NCBI GenBank assembly: GCA_020846875.1 | Contig: JADLDB010000040.1 | Coordinates: 1-52,809, forward strand | Source of the DNA: Myxococcales bacterium | GTDB lineage: Bacteria; Myxococcota; Myxococcia; Myxococcales; Myxococcaceae | DNA: 52,809 nt | Reading direction: 5' to 3' | Part shown: positions 5,837-14,553 of the stretch, one piece after another | Position numbering within the stretch: position 1 is the stretch's first letter | How the letters are laid out: each line of letters starts with the position of its first letter | Made by a program: the position numbers and the translations under genes | The notes under the pieces: model-generated | What the model was told of the DNA's origin: nothing | Seen by the model: the letters and a program-made list of their open reading frames with translations, nothing else | Database searches by the model: none

Positions 5837-8722
5837 AGCCAACGCGGCGTACCGGCTGGCGATCAGCGCGGCCTGCCGCCGGACCTGGGGGGCGTCGTCG
5901 CGCAGCTTCTGCTCCGCCAGCGGCCCGGCGCGCCCGGGGGCCTTCGCGTCCAGCGACACCAGGGCCAGCTCGCGCACCACCGCGCTGGTGTCCCCTACGG
6001 CCCGCTCGAGCAGCGCGTCGCGGTCCGGCTCGGCCGAGGAACTCCCTTCGGCGATGCACCACAGGGCGCAGGCCCGCACCCAGGCGGCCTCGTCCTTCGC
6101 CAACTCAAAGAGCGCCTGCTGCGGCGTCAGCGTCGGGGGAGGGAAGAGGGCCACCACCTGCGCCAGGCGGTCGGCGCGAGGCAGCTCCTCGAGCAGGGGC
6201 AGGAAGCGCTGCTTGAGGTGCCGGTCGAGCAGGTTGTCGAGCAGCTCCACGGCGTTCCCGCGGCGCCGGGCCGCGTCGGTGGCGGACGCGTCGTAGATCC
6301 CCGCGGCGATCTGCTCCATGTCCGCGTCCGGGTAGAGCACCGCGAGGAGCAGGAAGACGCGGCGCTCCACCTGCGACACCTTCTCCTTGAGCGCCGAGCC
6401 GAGCAGCGCCCGCGCCGCCGGCTCGCCGGATCTGGGCGTGTTCGGCCCGGGGCCCGCGTCCAGCGAGAGGAGCTGCGCGAAGTGGAGCGCGCGGTACGCC
6501 CGCTCGAGCTCCACGTCCAGGGCCTTGCGCACGCGGCTCAAGTCCTTGAGCAACAGGCGCCGGCCCTTCACCGCGCGGGCCAGGGATCGGTACATGTTGC
6601 CCCGCAGCTCCTCGTCGCGCTCGGCGAGGTGCTGGGCGATCACCTCCGCCGCCTCGCTGGTGCCCAGGCGGCCCAGCACCCGCGCCACCGCCCGGCGGAT
6701 GTGGGGGTCCTCCAGGTGGTTGGCCAGCACCTTCTGCAGGGTGGGGATCACCTGGGCCCCGTACGCGGTGAGCGCGTGGGTGGCCTCGCGCAGCGTCTCG
6801 CGCGACTGCGTCCGGTAGATGAGGGGGATCACGAACTCGGGGCTCTTGAGCACCCCGGCGGCGGTCACCGCCTCGCGCCGCACCCGCAGGTCCGCGTCGT
6901 TCATCAACGTCAGCACCGGCTGGTAGAAGTTCTTCACGCCGATCGCGCCCAGCACCCGCGCCGCGTGCTGCCGCATCACCGGATCGCCGTTGTCGATGAG
7001 CCCCTTGAGCGCCTCGGCCGCCACCAGCACGCCGTCCAGGCCACCGAAGCGGATCATCCCCGTCACCGCCGCGCTGCGGATCCGCGGATCGGCGTCGTTG
7101 AGGAAGTTGCGCACGCTGCGCACCGCCTTGTCCCTTCCCATCGCGCAGAAGGCGTCCACCGCCGCCGCGCGGACCGCCGGATCGGGATCCTCGAAGCGGC
7201 GGAATACGGAGTTGGCGAAGCGCATCGTCTGCCGGTGGGCGTAGTACTCCAGCGCCTTCTCGCGGATCTTCGCGGAGCGGTGCTCGAGCAACACCTCCAC
7301 CTTGTGATCGAGGCCGATCTTCTCCAGGTGCGGCAAGAGCGCGACCGCGTTGTAGACCTCCTGCTCGTCGTCGCTGGCCAGCGCGCGCTCCAGCACCGAG
7401 TTGGTGTTGGAGTCGATCACCCGGTGGCGGGCCGACTCGAGATCGAGCCGGCGCTGCTTCAGGTTCTCCTGCAGCGACTTGAGGTACTTCGAGCGCAGGC
7501 CCATCACCACCGCCACCCAGGCGGCGCAGAGCACCAGCGACAGCCACGCCAGCCGGTAGGGGTCGCCGCCCAGGAAGTGCCGGTAGCCCGCCAACAGCAG
7601 GCCCGCCACGCCGATGGCCATCGGCTTCACCACGCCGTCGATGAAGGCCTTGGCCGACACGCGCACCTGGGACGAGACGGGCAGGTAGAGGATCTGCGTG
7701 GTGGCGTCGTTCACCGAGTAGCGGAACAGCGTGTCGGCGCCCTTGGCCATCGACGCCGCCCACAGCGCGGGGACGAGCGCCAGGGCCGCGCTGCCCAGGC
7801 CCAGAGAGATCGGCAGCACCGCCAGCGAGCCGATCACCCCGATCCGGTTGAGCAGCCGGCTGGTGCCGAAGAGCTGCAGCCCCAGCGCCAGCACACCCAC
7901 CACCGCGCTGAAGTAGCCGAAGAAGGCGGCCAGCCCGTCGCCCGACACCTTGTCCGCCGCCACCACCTTGAACTCGAAGTCGATCAGCGTGGTGGTGAGG
8001 AAGGTGACGGCCGACAAGAGCGCCACCGCGCGGAGGTGCGAGTCGGCCAACACGCGCTGGCCTCCGCCGCTGCGCCTGGCCGCGCCCGGCTTGCCCGAGG
8101 CCGCCCGCGCGAACATCCGCTGCCGACCCAGCCGCCCGCCGGCGTAGCTGGCCGCCGCCGCGCCTCCGAGCAACACCGCGCACATGATCAAGAGCGCCGC
8201 CGTGCCCAGCGTGGTGGCCACCTTCGCGGCCAATAGCCCGATCAGGATGTTGGCCATCGTCCCGCCCGCGCCGATGAAGCCGTACAGCCGCTTGGCCTCG
8301 CGCGCGTTGAACAGCTCGTTGGCCAGCGTCCAGAACTGCACCAGCACCAGCGCGCCCATCACCTCCACGTAGACGTAGAGCAGGCCGTACACCCAGCCCG
8401 CCCGCACGCCGCGCTCCAAGAGCCACACGCCCACGAAGAGCACCGCGAAGAGCCCGGCGCTGGCCAGCGCCATCACGTCGCGGCGCAGTCGCGTGGCCAG
8501 CCGCCCATACACCAGCCCCGCGGCCGTCACCGCCCCGGCAGACGCCACGTACATCCACGCCAGCGTCGAGCGATCGCAGTTGGCGAGGAAGAGCGCGTCG
8601 CGCACCGTGCGGCCGGTGAGGAAGGCGCCCACCGCGAACAGGCTGTGCAGGAAGAGGGTGAAGGTGAGCTGGCGCTCGCCCCTCCGTACCGGCAGCAGCA
8701 TCTCGAAGATCCGCAGCAGCAC
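5822..8722 (-). CDS. NTT-type (ATP/ADP translocase-like) membrane protein fused to HEAT repeats
   Basis: 966 residues. Roughly the first 420 are very hydrophobic, with about a dozen membrane segments and features of the NTT/Npt nucleotide transporter superfamily ('LTGRTVRDALFLA', 'FWTLANELFNAREAKRLYGFIGAGG'). From about residue 450 to the end there are soluble HEAT repeats, for example 'FEDPDPAVRAAAVDAF', 'NDADPRIRSAAVTGM' and 'GDPVMRQHAARVLGAIG'. NTT proteins of intracellular parasites exchange ATP for ADP; the substrate of free-living HEAT fusions is not known, and nucleotide transport should not be assumed. The HEAT part probably faces the cytoplasm and binds a partner. The 3' end overlaps the GDT1-like gene; 14 bp separate its 5' end from the transglutaminase gene end. 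Confidence 0.87.
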   Translation of the reverse strand: MLLRIFEMLLPVRRGERQLTFTLFLHSLFAVGAFLTGRTVRDALFLANCDRSTLAWMYVASAGAVTAAGLVYGRLATRLRRDVMALASAGLFAVLFVGVWLLERGVRAGWVYGLLYVYVEVMGALVLVQFWTLANELFNAREAKRLYGFIGAGGTMANILIGLLAAKVATTLGTAALLIMCAVLLGGAAAASYAGGRLGRQRMFARAASGKPGAARRSGGGQRVLADSHLRAVALLSAVTFLTTTLIDFEFKVVAADKVSGDGLAAFFGYFSAVVGVLALGLQLFGTSRLLNRIGVIGSLAVLPISLGLGSAALALVPALWAASMAKGADTLFRYSVNDATTQILYLPVSSQVRVSAKAFIDGVVKPMAIGVAGLLLAGYRHFLGGDPYRLAWLSLVLCAAWVAVVMGLRSKYLKSLQENLKQRRLDLESARHRVIDSNTNSVLERALASDDEQEVYNAVALLPHLEKIGLDHKVEVLLEHRSAKIREKALEYYAHRQTMRFANSVFRRFEDPDPAVRAAAVDAFCAMGRDKAVRSVRNFLNDADPRIRSAAVTGMIRFGGLDGVLVAAEALKGLIDNGDPVMRQHAARVLGAIGVKNFYQPVLTLMNDADLRVRREAVTAAGVLKSPEFVIPLIYRTQSRETLREATHALTAYGAQVIPTLQKVLANHLEDPHIRRAVARVLGRLGTSEAAEVIAQHLAERDEELRGNMYRSLARAVKGRRLLLKDLSRVRKALDVELERAYRALHFAQLLSLDAGPGPNTPRSGEPAARALLGSALKEKVSQVERRVFLLLAVLYPDADMEQIAAGIYDASATDAARRRGNAVELLDNLLDRHLKQRFLPLLEELPRADRLAQVVALFPPPTLTPQQALFELAKDEAAWVRACALWCIAEGSSSAEPDRDALLERAVGDTSAVVRELALVSLDAKAPGRAGPLAEQKLRDDAPQVRRQAALIASRYAALASGAG

Positions 8723-8736
8723 CGCGCGCGACTGTA

Positions 8737-10773
8737 TCAGCTCGGCCCTGGCTCCTGGGCACGGGAGTTCCGAGGGGACAGCTCCCGCTCCAGGGAATGG
8801 AGCAGCGCGCGGCGCTCGGCCGACGGCAGGGGCCGCGCCCCGAAGCGGGCTTCGAGGTAGCGCCGCGTCACCCGCTGCAGCGTCGCAGCGGCCGGGTGAC
8901 GCCGGGACGACAGGCGGCGGGACAGCTCCTCCAGCCCTTCGCCGTCCTGTCGGGCGATGTGGGCACGGCTCAGCCGGCGCTCCACCTCGGTGAGGAAGCT
9001 CGTGGCGGGGTGGGGCCGCTGGGCCAGCCGGCGGGACAGTCCGCGCCAGACGAGCCAGGTCAGCACCACCGCCGCCAGCGCGCCCAGCACCTGACGAAAG
9101 GGGACGGTGCCGCCGGTGGCCTCCGGGTGAGCGTCGTCGGTGCGCTGGCCGCGCGGGGGCTGGACCAGGTCGCGGACGAAGCCCACCTGGTCGATCAAGG
9201 AGTAGTCGACCACCCGCTTGCGCCAGTACTCCTCCAGGGACTCGTAGAGGTCGATGAGGCGCGCCAGCGCGGCGATCGGTTGGTTGCTGCGGCCGGCCTC
9301 CGGGGTGGCGTCAAGCGTGATCCAACCCCGGCCGTCGATCCACGCCTCCACCCAGGCGTGCGCGTCTCCAGCGCGCACCACGTAGCGCTCCCCGACGCGC
9401 TCGCCGCCGAAGAACCCGCCCACCACCCGGGAGGGGATGCCTCGAGTGCGCAAGAGCACCGCCAGCGCGGTGGCGAAGTGCTCGCAGTGGCCCGCGCGCC
9501 GATCGAACAGGAAGTGGGACAGGGGGGCGTCGCCTTCCCCCGCAAGCTCGAGCGTGTACCCGAGGTTGTTCTTGAGCCAGCCCTCGAGCTTGCGAGCCAC
9601 CGACCTGGGATCGCCGTCGGTACCGGCCACCCGCTCCGCCAGCTGGGCGACGCGGGGATCGAGGTGCTCCGGCAGGGCCAGGGCGCGCGCCCGCTCGTCC
9701 TCGTCCAGCCTCCCCGCCGGAATGTCCCCGCCAAAGGTGAAGGCCACGTACCGGTAGGCGTTGCCGGGCGTGGCGAAGTGGACCTCCTCGCCCTTGACGA
9801 TCACCATCAGGGCCGTGGTGCTGCCCGCGGTCGAGAGGGCCTGCGCCTGGCTGAAGGCCAACGGCTGGGCGAGGCCGATCAGCGTGCGGGACTCGTAGGC
9901 CGGCAGCAGCTCGATGCGCTGCACCTGGGTCCCGGGGATGAGGGGGCTGAGCCCGGCGTAGACCTTCGGCGCGCCGGGGACGCCCGAGCCGCGCCACTCC
10001 TGGCCGTCGAAGGTGTCGAAGTGGCGGCCCACCCAGTAGCGCTCCAGGTGATCGACTCCGGGATCCGGGTCCAGGGTCGCGCGCGCCACCACCCGCGCGC
10101 TGGTCTTGATGCTCCCGCCGCCACCCAGGCGCACCCGGTCGGTCATACCCGTGGTGCCGCCGAGGAGCGGCGGGGTGGCCCGGCGGGCGGCGACGTTCCA
10201 GGAGATGCGGGGAAAGAGGATGAAGAAGGCGACCCCCCCGGCGAGCGCCAGCGCCACCCCCACGCTCACCTGGCGGAGGACCGGACGCAGCGGAAGATCC
10301 TCGTCGCGCTCCACCGGCCCCTCCACCACCCCCAGCCCCAGGGTGAGGCAGGCGAACACGCCGAAGGCCAGCAGGCAGGCCGCGTACCAGATCTCACCGG
10401 ACAGGGCGGCGGCGCCGGCGATGAGCAGGAGCGAAGCCAACAGCACCTGGCGATCGGTGGCTGGCTCGGGCGCCGCCAGCATGCGGTGGGCGGTCACCAG
10501 CGAGGCGAACGCGACGGCCGCCACCACCAGGTTGAGCGCGCCGCGAAAGGCGAGGCCGAAGAGGATCACCGCCAGGGCCAGCAGCACCAGGACCGCGCCC
10601 GTCCGGAGCCCCGCCAGTGGGCGGAAGCCGAGGAGCGCGACGATGAAGGACAGCGCGAACAACACCGAGACCCACACCGGCATGGCGCCGGACAGCGCGA
10701 CCGCAGCGTAAGCAGACGCCGCGGCGAGATCGCGCAGCCGCAGCCTGAGCTTCCTCCGGCTCGCCAGGTTCAC
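8737..10773 (-). CDS. TgpA-like membrane transglutaminase (DUF3488-transglutaminase)
   Basis: 678 residues from a GTG at 10773 that overlaps the DUF58 gene stop (GTGA); a longer frame exists upstream but lies inside that gene. About residues 15-185 hold several membrane segments (DUF3488). A transglutaminase-like core follows, with the triad Cys430 ('GHCEHFA'), His472 ('DAHAWVEAW') and Asp488 ('TLDATPE') in normal spacing. A further membrane segment lies near residue 565, with a short cytoplasmic tail. In Pseudomonas aeruginosa TgpA the catalytic domain is periplasmic. Last gene of a MoxR-DUF58-TgpA operon, an arrangement widespread in bacteria and usually linked to envelope protein assembly or modification. 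Substrate unknown. Confidence 0.92.
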   Translation of the reverse strand: MNLASRRKLRLRLRDLAAASAYAAVALSGAMPVWVSVLFALSFIVALLGFRPLAGLRTGAVLVLLALAVILFGLAFRGALNLVVAAVAFASLVTAHRMLAAPEPATDRQVLLASLLLIAGAAALSGEIWYAACLLAFGVFACLTLGLGVVEGPVERDEDLPLRPVLRQVSVGVALALAGGVAFFILFPRISWNVAARRATPPLLGGTTGMTDRVRLGGGGSIKTSARVVARATLDPDPGVDHLERYWVGRHFDTFDGQEWRGSGVPGAPKVYAGLSPLIPGTQVQRIELLPAYESRTLIGLAQPLAFSQAQALSTAGSTTALMVIVKGEEVHFATPGNAYRYVAFTFGGDIPAGRLDEDERARALALPEHLDPRVAQLAERVAGTDGDPRSVARKLEGWLKNNLGYTLELAGEGDAPLSHFLFDRRAGHCEHFATALAVLLRTRGIPSRVVGGFFGGERVGERYVVRAGDAHAWVEAWIDGRGWITLDATPEAGRSNQPIAALARLIDLYESLEEYWRKRVVDYSLIDQVGFVRDLVQPPRGQRTDDAHPEATGGTVPFRQVLGALAAVVLTWLVWRGLSRRLAQRPHPATSFLTEVERRLSRAHIARQDGEGLEELSRRLSSRRHPAAATLQRVTRRYLEARFGARPLPSAERRALLHSLERELSPRNSRAQEPGPS

Positions 10774-11720
10774 GGCGCGTGGCCTCCGCGCGGCTCGTCG
10801 AAGCCCAGGAAGGCCAGCGCGGTGAGCACCCGCTTCTCGTGCCCCGGCCCGGAGCCGGGGCGGATCTTCCGCCCGTGCGCCAGCAGCCCCACCTCCGCCC
10901 CGTCCTCGAGCAGCCGGCGGGTGAGCGCGGCCGTCTCCTCGCACGCGCGCTCCAGGGCGTCGCCTTCGCGCTCGGTGACGCTGAGCGTGTACTGGGGGCG
11001 ATCTTCCCGCTCTCGCTCCACCTTGAGCAACTGCGCGGCGGCGGCGCTCTTCTTCCAGTGGACCCGGCGCGCGTCCTCCCCCGGCTCGAGCTCGCGCAGG
11101 CCCAGCAGATCTCCGGCGCCGTCGCGGTGGCGGCCGGTGCTGCTGTCACCCTGGTGGAGGGCGTCCGCGGAGCCGGGGGGCTCGCAGCTGAAGCCACGGC
11201 GGGGAAAGATCACCAGCCCGTCCGCGAGCAGGGCGGTGCGCGTCTTCTCGAAGAGGCCGAAGGGGAAGAGGGTGGTGATCCGCACGCCCGTCAGCTTGAG
11301 CGGGCCACGCCGCGGCGCCACCACGTCAGCCCGCACCACCTCCGGCCGGCCCTGCGCGACGTAGGGGATCCACCCTGAGCCCTTCAGCGCCGAGTCGGCC
11401 TCCGACACCTCCAGCGCGAAGGCCTGCCCGCGGGTGCGGGTCACCTCGTAGCGCAGGGGGAAGGGCTCGCCGGCGAAGGCCCCGTCCGGCAGCAGCCGCC
11501 GTACCCGCACGTCGCGGATCGCGCGCTCGGACAGCACGCCGGACAGGACGATCACCGCGAGCAGGAAGCCCAGCACCAGGTACAGCAGGTTGTTGCCGGT
11601 GTTGAGCGCACCCAGTCCGATGCCCACGGTGAGCACCAGGTAGGTACGGCCGGCGCGGGTCACCTTGAGGGTGCGCGGCGGCTTCATCCACTGCCTGAGG
11701 CGCTCGCGCCAGCTGGCCAT
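10770..11720 (-). CDS. DUF58 domain protein
   Basis: 316 residues. Two adjacent hydrophobic stretches at about 25-65 form a membrane hairpin. The conserved DUF58 block appears as 'GDLLGLRELEPGEDARRVHWKKSAAA', here split by position: 'LRELEPGEDARRVHWKKSA' lies near residues 208-226. A preceding sandwich-like domain contains 'FPFGLFEK'. DUF58 proteins are companions of MoxR ATPases; some have a von Willebrand A-like fold. Role inferred: membrane partner through which the MoxR ATPase acts on envelope substrates. It is 15 bp downstream of the MoxR gene and coupled by a 4-bp overlap to the transglutaminase gene. ATG start. Confidence 0.92.
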   Translation of the reverse strand: MASWRERLRQWMKPPRTLKVTRAGRTYLVLTVGIGLGALNTGNNLLYLVLGFLLAVIVLSGVLSERAIRDVRVRRLLPDGAFAGEPFPLRYEVTRTRGQAFALEVSEADSALKGSGWIPYVAQGRPEVVRADVVAPRRGPLKLTGVRITTLFPFGLFEKTRTALLADGLVIFPRRGFSCEPPGSADALHQGDSSTGRHRDGAGDLLGLRELEPGEDARRVHWKKSAAAAQLLKVEREREDRPQYTLSVTEREGDALERACEETAALTRRLLEDGAEVGLLAHGRKIRPGSGPGHEKRVLTALAFLGFDEPRGGHAP

Positions 11721-11735
11721 GGCTTCGAGTCTGCC

Positions 11736-12677
11736 TCAACGCGGGGCGCCGACGCGGCGGGCGATCTCCCCCAACAGGTGGGCCGCTTCCTCGCGGGCGA
11801 AGGCGCCCTGCGTGGAGGTGCGCAGGAGCAGGCGGTGAGAGAGGGCGGGCACCAACACGCCCCGCACGTCGCCCGGGGAGACGAAGTCCCGCGCGTCCCA
11901 CAGGGCGTGGGCTCGGGCCGCGGACATGAGCGAGAGCACCGCGCGGGTGGACACGCCCCGCTCGATGTCGGTGTGCTCGCGCGTCGCGGCGGCGAGGCGC
12001 ACCGCGTAGGCGGCCACGTCGGGCGGGACCTGCACGCGATCAGCGGCCACCTGCAGCCCGCTGAGCGCCGCGGCGTCGGCCATCGCCGAGAAGGCGTGCA
12101 GGGGCTCGCCGCGCCGATCGACCAGCAACTTCGCCTCTACCGCTGGGTCCAGGTGGCCCAGGGACAACCGCAGGAGGAAGCGATCGAGCTGCGAGTCGGG
12201 CAGGGGGTAGGTGCCGGCCAGATCGAGCGGATTCTGCGTGGCGATCACCGAGAAGGGCTGCGGCAGCGCGTGGGTGACGCCGTCCAGGCTGACCTGTCCC
12301 TGGCCCATCGCCTCCAGCAGTGCGGACTGGGTGCGGGGCGGGGCGCGATTCAATTCGTCGGCCAGCACCACCTGGTGGAAGATCGGCCCCGGCCGGAAGT
12401 CGAAGCGCGCCTGGCTCTGCACGAAGATCTGCGTGCCCAGGATGTCGCTGGGGAGAAGATCGGCGGTGAACTGCACGCGGGCGAAGGACAGCGAGAAGCA
12501 GCGCGCCAGGCCCTCGGCAAGCGTCGTCTTTCCCACGCCGGGGACGTCCTCGAGCAGCAGGTGGCCACGGGCGGCGAGGCAGGTGAGCGCCAGGCGGATC
12601 TGCTCGGGCTTCCCCAGGACGATGGTGCCGAGGTGAGCCTGCAGCTTTTCGAGGAGGTCCCGAGGTGTGGAGCGCAT
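11736..12677 (-). CDS. MoxR-family AAA+ ATPase
   Basis: 313 residues, the standard size. Walker A is 'GVGKTT' at 47-52 and Walker B 'VVLADELNRAPP' near residue 110. The MoxR hallmarks 'TQSALLEAMGQGQVSLDG' and 'VIATQNPLDLAGTYPLPDSQLDRF' are also present. These ATPases act as chaperones for metal insertion or protein complex maturation, often with DUF58 or VWA partners. Here it leads a three-gene operon with DUF58 and TgpA-like genes. It is divergent from mutL across 63 bp that contain a short palindrome (see 12695-12714). ATG start. Confidence 0.95.
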   Translation of the reverse strand: MRSTPRDLLEKLQAHLGTIVLGKPEQIRLALTCLAARGHLLLEDVPGVGKTTLAEGLARCFSLSFARVQFTADLLPSDILGTQIFVQSQARFDFRPGPIFHQVVLADELNRAPPRTQSALLEAMGQGQVSLDGVTHALPQPFSVIATQNPLDLAGTYPLPDSQLDRFLLRLSLGHLDPAVEAKLLVDRRGEPLHAFSAMADAAALSGLQVAADRVQVPPDVAAYAVRLAAATREHTDIERGVSTRAVLSLMSAARAHALWDARDFVSPGDVRGVLVPALSHRLLLRTSTQGAFAREEAAHLLGEIARRVGAPR

Positions 12678-12694
12678 CGCCTTTGAGGACCGAC

Positions 12695-12714
12695 ACCTTA
12701 ACGGAGTGTAAGGT
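12695..12714. promoter_or_regulatory. Operator-like palindrome between moxR-type gene and mutL
   Basis: A perfect 6-bp inverted repeat, ACCTTA and TAAGGT, separated by 8 bp, in the 63-bp space between two divergent start codons. It lies 17 bp from the MoxR-type start and 26 bp from the mutL start, so a bound protein could touch both promoters. No binding protein is identified and a chance occurrence is possible. Confidence 0.3.
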
Positions 12715-12740
12715 CCGCGCGCTCACCAGTTTTTCACTCC

Positions 12741-14489
12741 ATGGGTCGCATCCACCGCCTCAGTGAGGAGCTGATCAACCAGATCGCGGCGGGCGAGGTG
12801 GTGGAGCGGCCGGCCAGCGTGGTGAAGGAGCTGGTGGAGAACGCGATCGACGCGGGCGCGACCCAGGTGAAGGTGGCGCTCGCGGAAGGGGGGCTCGCGG
12901 CCATCACCGTGGTGGACGACGGGCACGGCATGTCCCGCGGGGACGCCCTCTTGAGCCTCGCGCGCCACGCCACCAGCAAGCTGGCCGATCTCGAGGGGCT
13001 GTCCCACATCCTCACCAAGGGGTTCCGCGGGGAGGCCCTCCCTTCCATCGCCTCGGTGTCGCGCTTCAGCCTGCTGACCAGCGAGCCCGACGCGCTGGTC
13101 GGGACGAAGGTGTCGATCGAGGGAGGCGGGACGCCCCGGGTGGAGGACGCCGCGCCCATCGGCGGCACGCGCTTCGAAGTGGTGGATCTGTTCTTCAACA
13201 CGCCGGCGCGGCGGAAGTTCTTGAAGCGCGAGGCCACCGAGCTGTCGCACTGCGAGGAAGCGGTGACGCGCCTGGCGCTGGCCCACCCGGAGGTCGCCTT
13301 CTGGCTCGAGCACGCCGGACGGCTGCTCATCTCCGCGCCCGCCACGCCCGACGCTCCGCAGGAGCGGATCTCTGCCCTGCTGGGCGGCGAGGTGGCGCCG
13401 CACCTGCTGCCGGTGGAGGAGCGACGCCTGGGGCTGGTGGTGAGCGGCTTCGTCGCAAGCCCCGAGTTCACCCTGCCCACGGCCCGCGGCCTGTACACCT
13501 TCGTCAACCGCCGCTACGTGCGCGACCGCGGCGTGAACGCGGCCGTGCAGCGCGCCTACCAGGACTCGCTGCCGCCGGGGCGCCAGCCGGTGGCGGCGCT
13601 GATGATCGAGCTCGATCCGCGCGCCGTCGACGTGAACGTGCACCCGCAGAAGCTCGAGGTGCGCTTCGCCGATCCGCGCGGCGTGCAGGAGGCGCTGTCG
13701 GCGGCGATCACCCGCGGCCTCAAGGCGGCGCCCTGGCGGCAGACCCCCGGCGCCCCCCAGGGGTCCCCGGTGCACGCGCACTACGCTCTGGCGGTGGAGC
13801 GCTTCCTCGCCCGCGCCCAGGCCACTCCGGGCCTGCCCCTGGAGCCTGAGCCGGCGCCGCTGGCGCGCGAGGCCGGCTTCGGGACCGCGCGCCCGGGCCT
13901 CAATGAGGCGCCGCCCCCGGGCTACTTCTCGAGCCTGCGCTTTGTGGGCGAGCTGGGGCGGCGCTTCTGGATCTGCGAGGGCCCGGGCGGCACCCTGGTG
14001 ATCCTCGACCCGCGCGCGGTGGCCCTGCGGGTGCACCTCACGGCCCTGGCTCGCCGGTTCGCCGCGCGGGAGCTGGAGCGTGGGGCCCCGGGGCTCTTCG
14101 CTGCGACCGTCGCGCTCGGCGGTGAGGCGCTGGCCCTGGTGCTGGCCGCCGCGCCCCGGCTGGCCCGGCTGGGCATCGAGGTGGAGGGCTTCGGCGGGGA
14201 CGCGCTGGCCGTGCGCCGCGTCCCTGCTGAGCTGGAAGGGTGCGAGCTGTCGGCGCTGCTCGCCTCCCTGTCCCGTGCGCTCCCCGCGGCCGACGCGCCG
14301 GGCGATCAATGGCTTTCGGCGCTGGGGCTTCTGGCCCGGTCGGCCCCCGTCCCCGCCAGCGTGAGCCACGACGAGGCGCGGTCCTGGCTGGAGCGGCTCG
14401 ATCGCGCGGACTTCTCGCTGCCCGTTTCCGGAGCGGGGGTGGTGGTCCGGCAGCTGCCCCTGCTCGAGCTCGAGGGCGGCGCCGGGTAG
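12741..14489 (+). CDS. mutL: DNA mismatch repair protein MutL without endonuclease motifs
   Basis: 582 residues. The N-terminal GHKL ATPase is complete: 'ELVENAIDAGA' (catalytic Glu30, Mg-binding Asn34), 'DDGHGM' (59-64), 'TKGFRGEALPSIASVS' (92-107) and 'FFNTPARRKFLK'. The C-terminal dimerisation region starts near 390. The nuclease motif normally written DQHA(X)2E(X)4E reads 'DPRAVALRV' from residue 423, and the CPHGRP motif reads 'PVSGAG' from 561. MutL normally couples MutS to strand incision; this version should bind ATP and dimerise but not cut DNA, as in bacteria that use MutH. No mutH is visible here. ATG start; divergent from the MoxR-type gene. Confidence 0.96.
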   Translation: MGRIHRLSEELINQIAAGEVVERPASVVKELVENAIDAGATQVKVALAEGGLAAITVVDDGHGMSRGDALLSLARHATSKLADLEGLSHILTKGFRGEALPSIASVSRFSLLTSEPDALVGTKVSIEGGGTPRVEDAAPIGGTRFEVVDLFFNTPARRKFLKREATELSHCEEAVTRLALAHPEVAFWLEHAGRLLISAPATPDAPQERISALLGGEVAPHLLPVEERRLGLVVSGFVASPEFTLPTARGLYTFVNRRYVRDRGVNAAVQRAYQDSLPPGRQPVAALMIELDPRAVDVNVHPQKLEVRFADPRGVQEALSAAITRGLKAAPWRQTPGAPQGSPVHAHYALAVERFLARAQATPGLPLEPEPAPLAREAGFGTARPGLNEAPPPGYFSSLRFVGELGRRFWICEGPGGTLVILDPRAVALRVHLTALARRFAARELERGAPGLFAATVALGGEALALVLAAAPRLARLGIEVEGFGGDALAVRRVPAELEGCELSALLASLSRALPAADAPGDQWLSALGLLARSAPVPASVSHDEARSWLERLDRADFSLPVSGAGVVVRQLPLLELEGGAG

Positions 14490-14494
14490 AAAAA

Positions 14495-14522
14495 TTGCCG
14501 GCCCGAGTCCCGCTGCTACGGT
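14495..14522 (+). promoter_or_regulatory. Candidate sigma-70-type promoter for the 14554-17358 gene set
   Basis: TTGCCG (-35-like) at 14495-14500, 16-bp spacer, TACGGT (-10-like) at 14517-14522. It begins right after the mutL stop and ends 31 bp before the first start codon of the next gene set. Match to consensus is only moderate. Confidence 0.35.
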
Positions 14523-14553
14523 GCGCGACACCCCTGTAGCGGGAGGTGTCCGC

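Noticed and set aside
6218-8236. Long plus-strand open frame opposite the NTT-HEAT gene
   Set aside because: Low-complexity Arg/His/Gln/Val-rich translation without domains; the minus-strand gene is well supported.
12703-12740. GGAGTG and CACTCC inverted pair upstream of mutL
   Set aside because: 26-nt loop and 6-bp stem make a weak hairpin; it overlaps the better ACCTTA/TAAGGT palindrome, so it was not listed as a site.
14521-14553. GTG at 14521 as start of the 50-aa gene
   Set aside because: It lies inside the likely -10 region and has no ribosome site, while the ATG at 14554 has GGGAGG at good distance.
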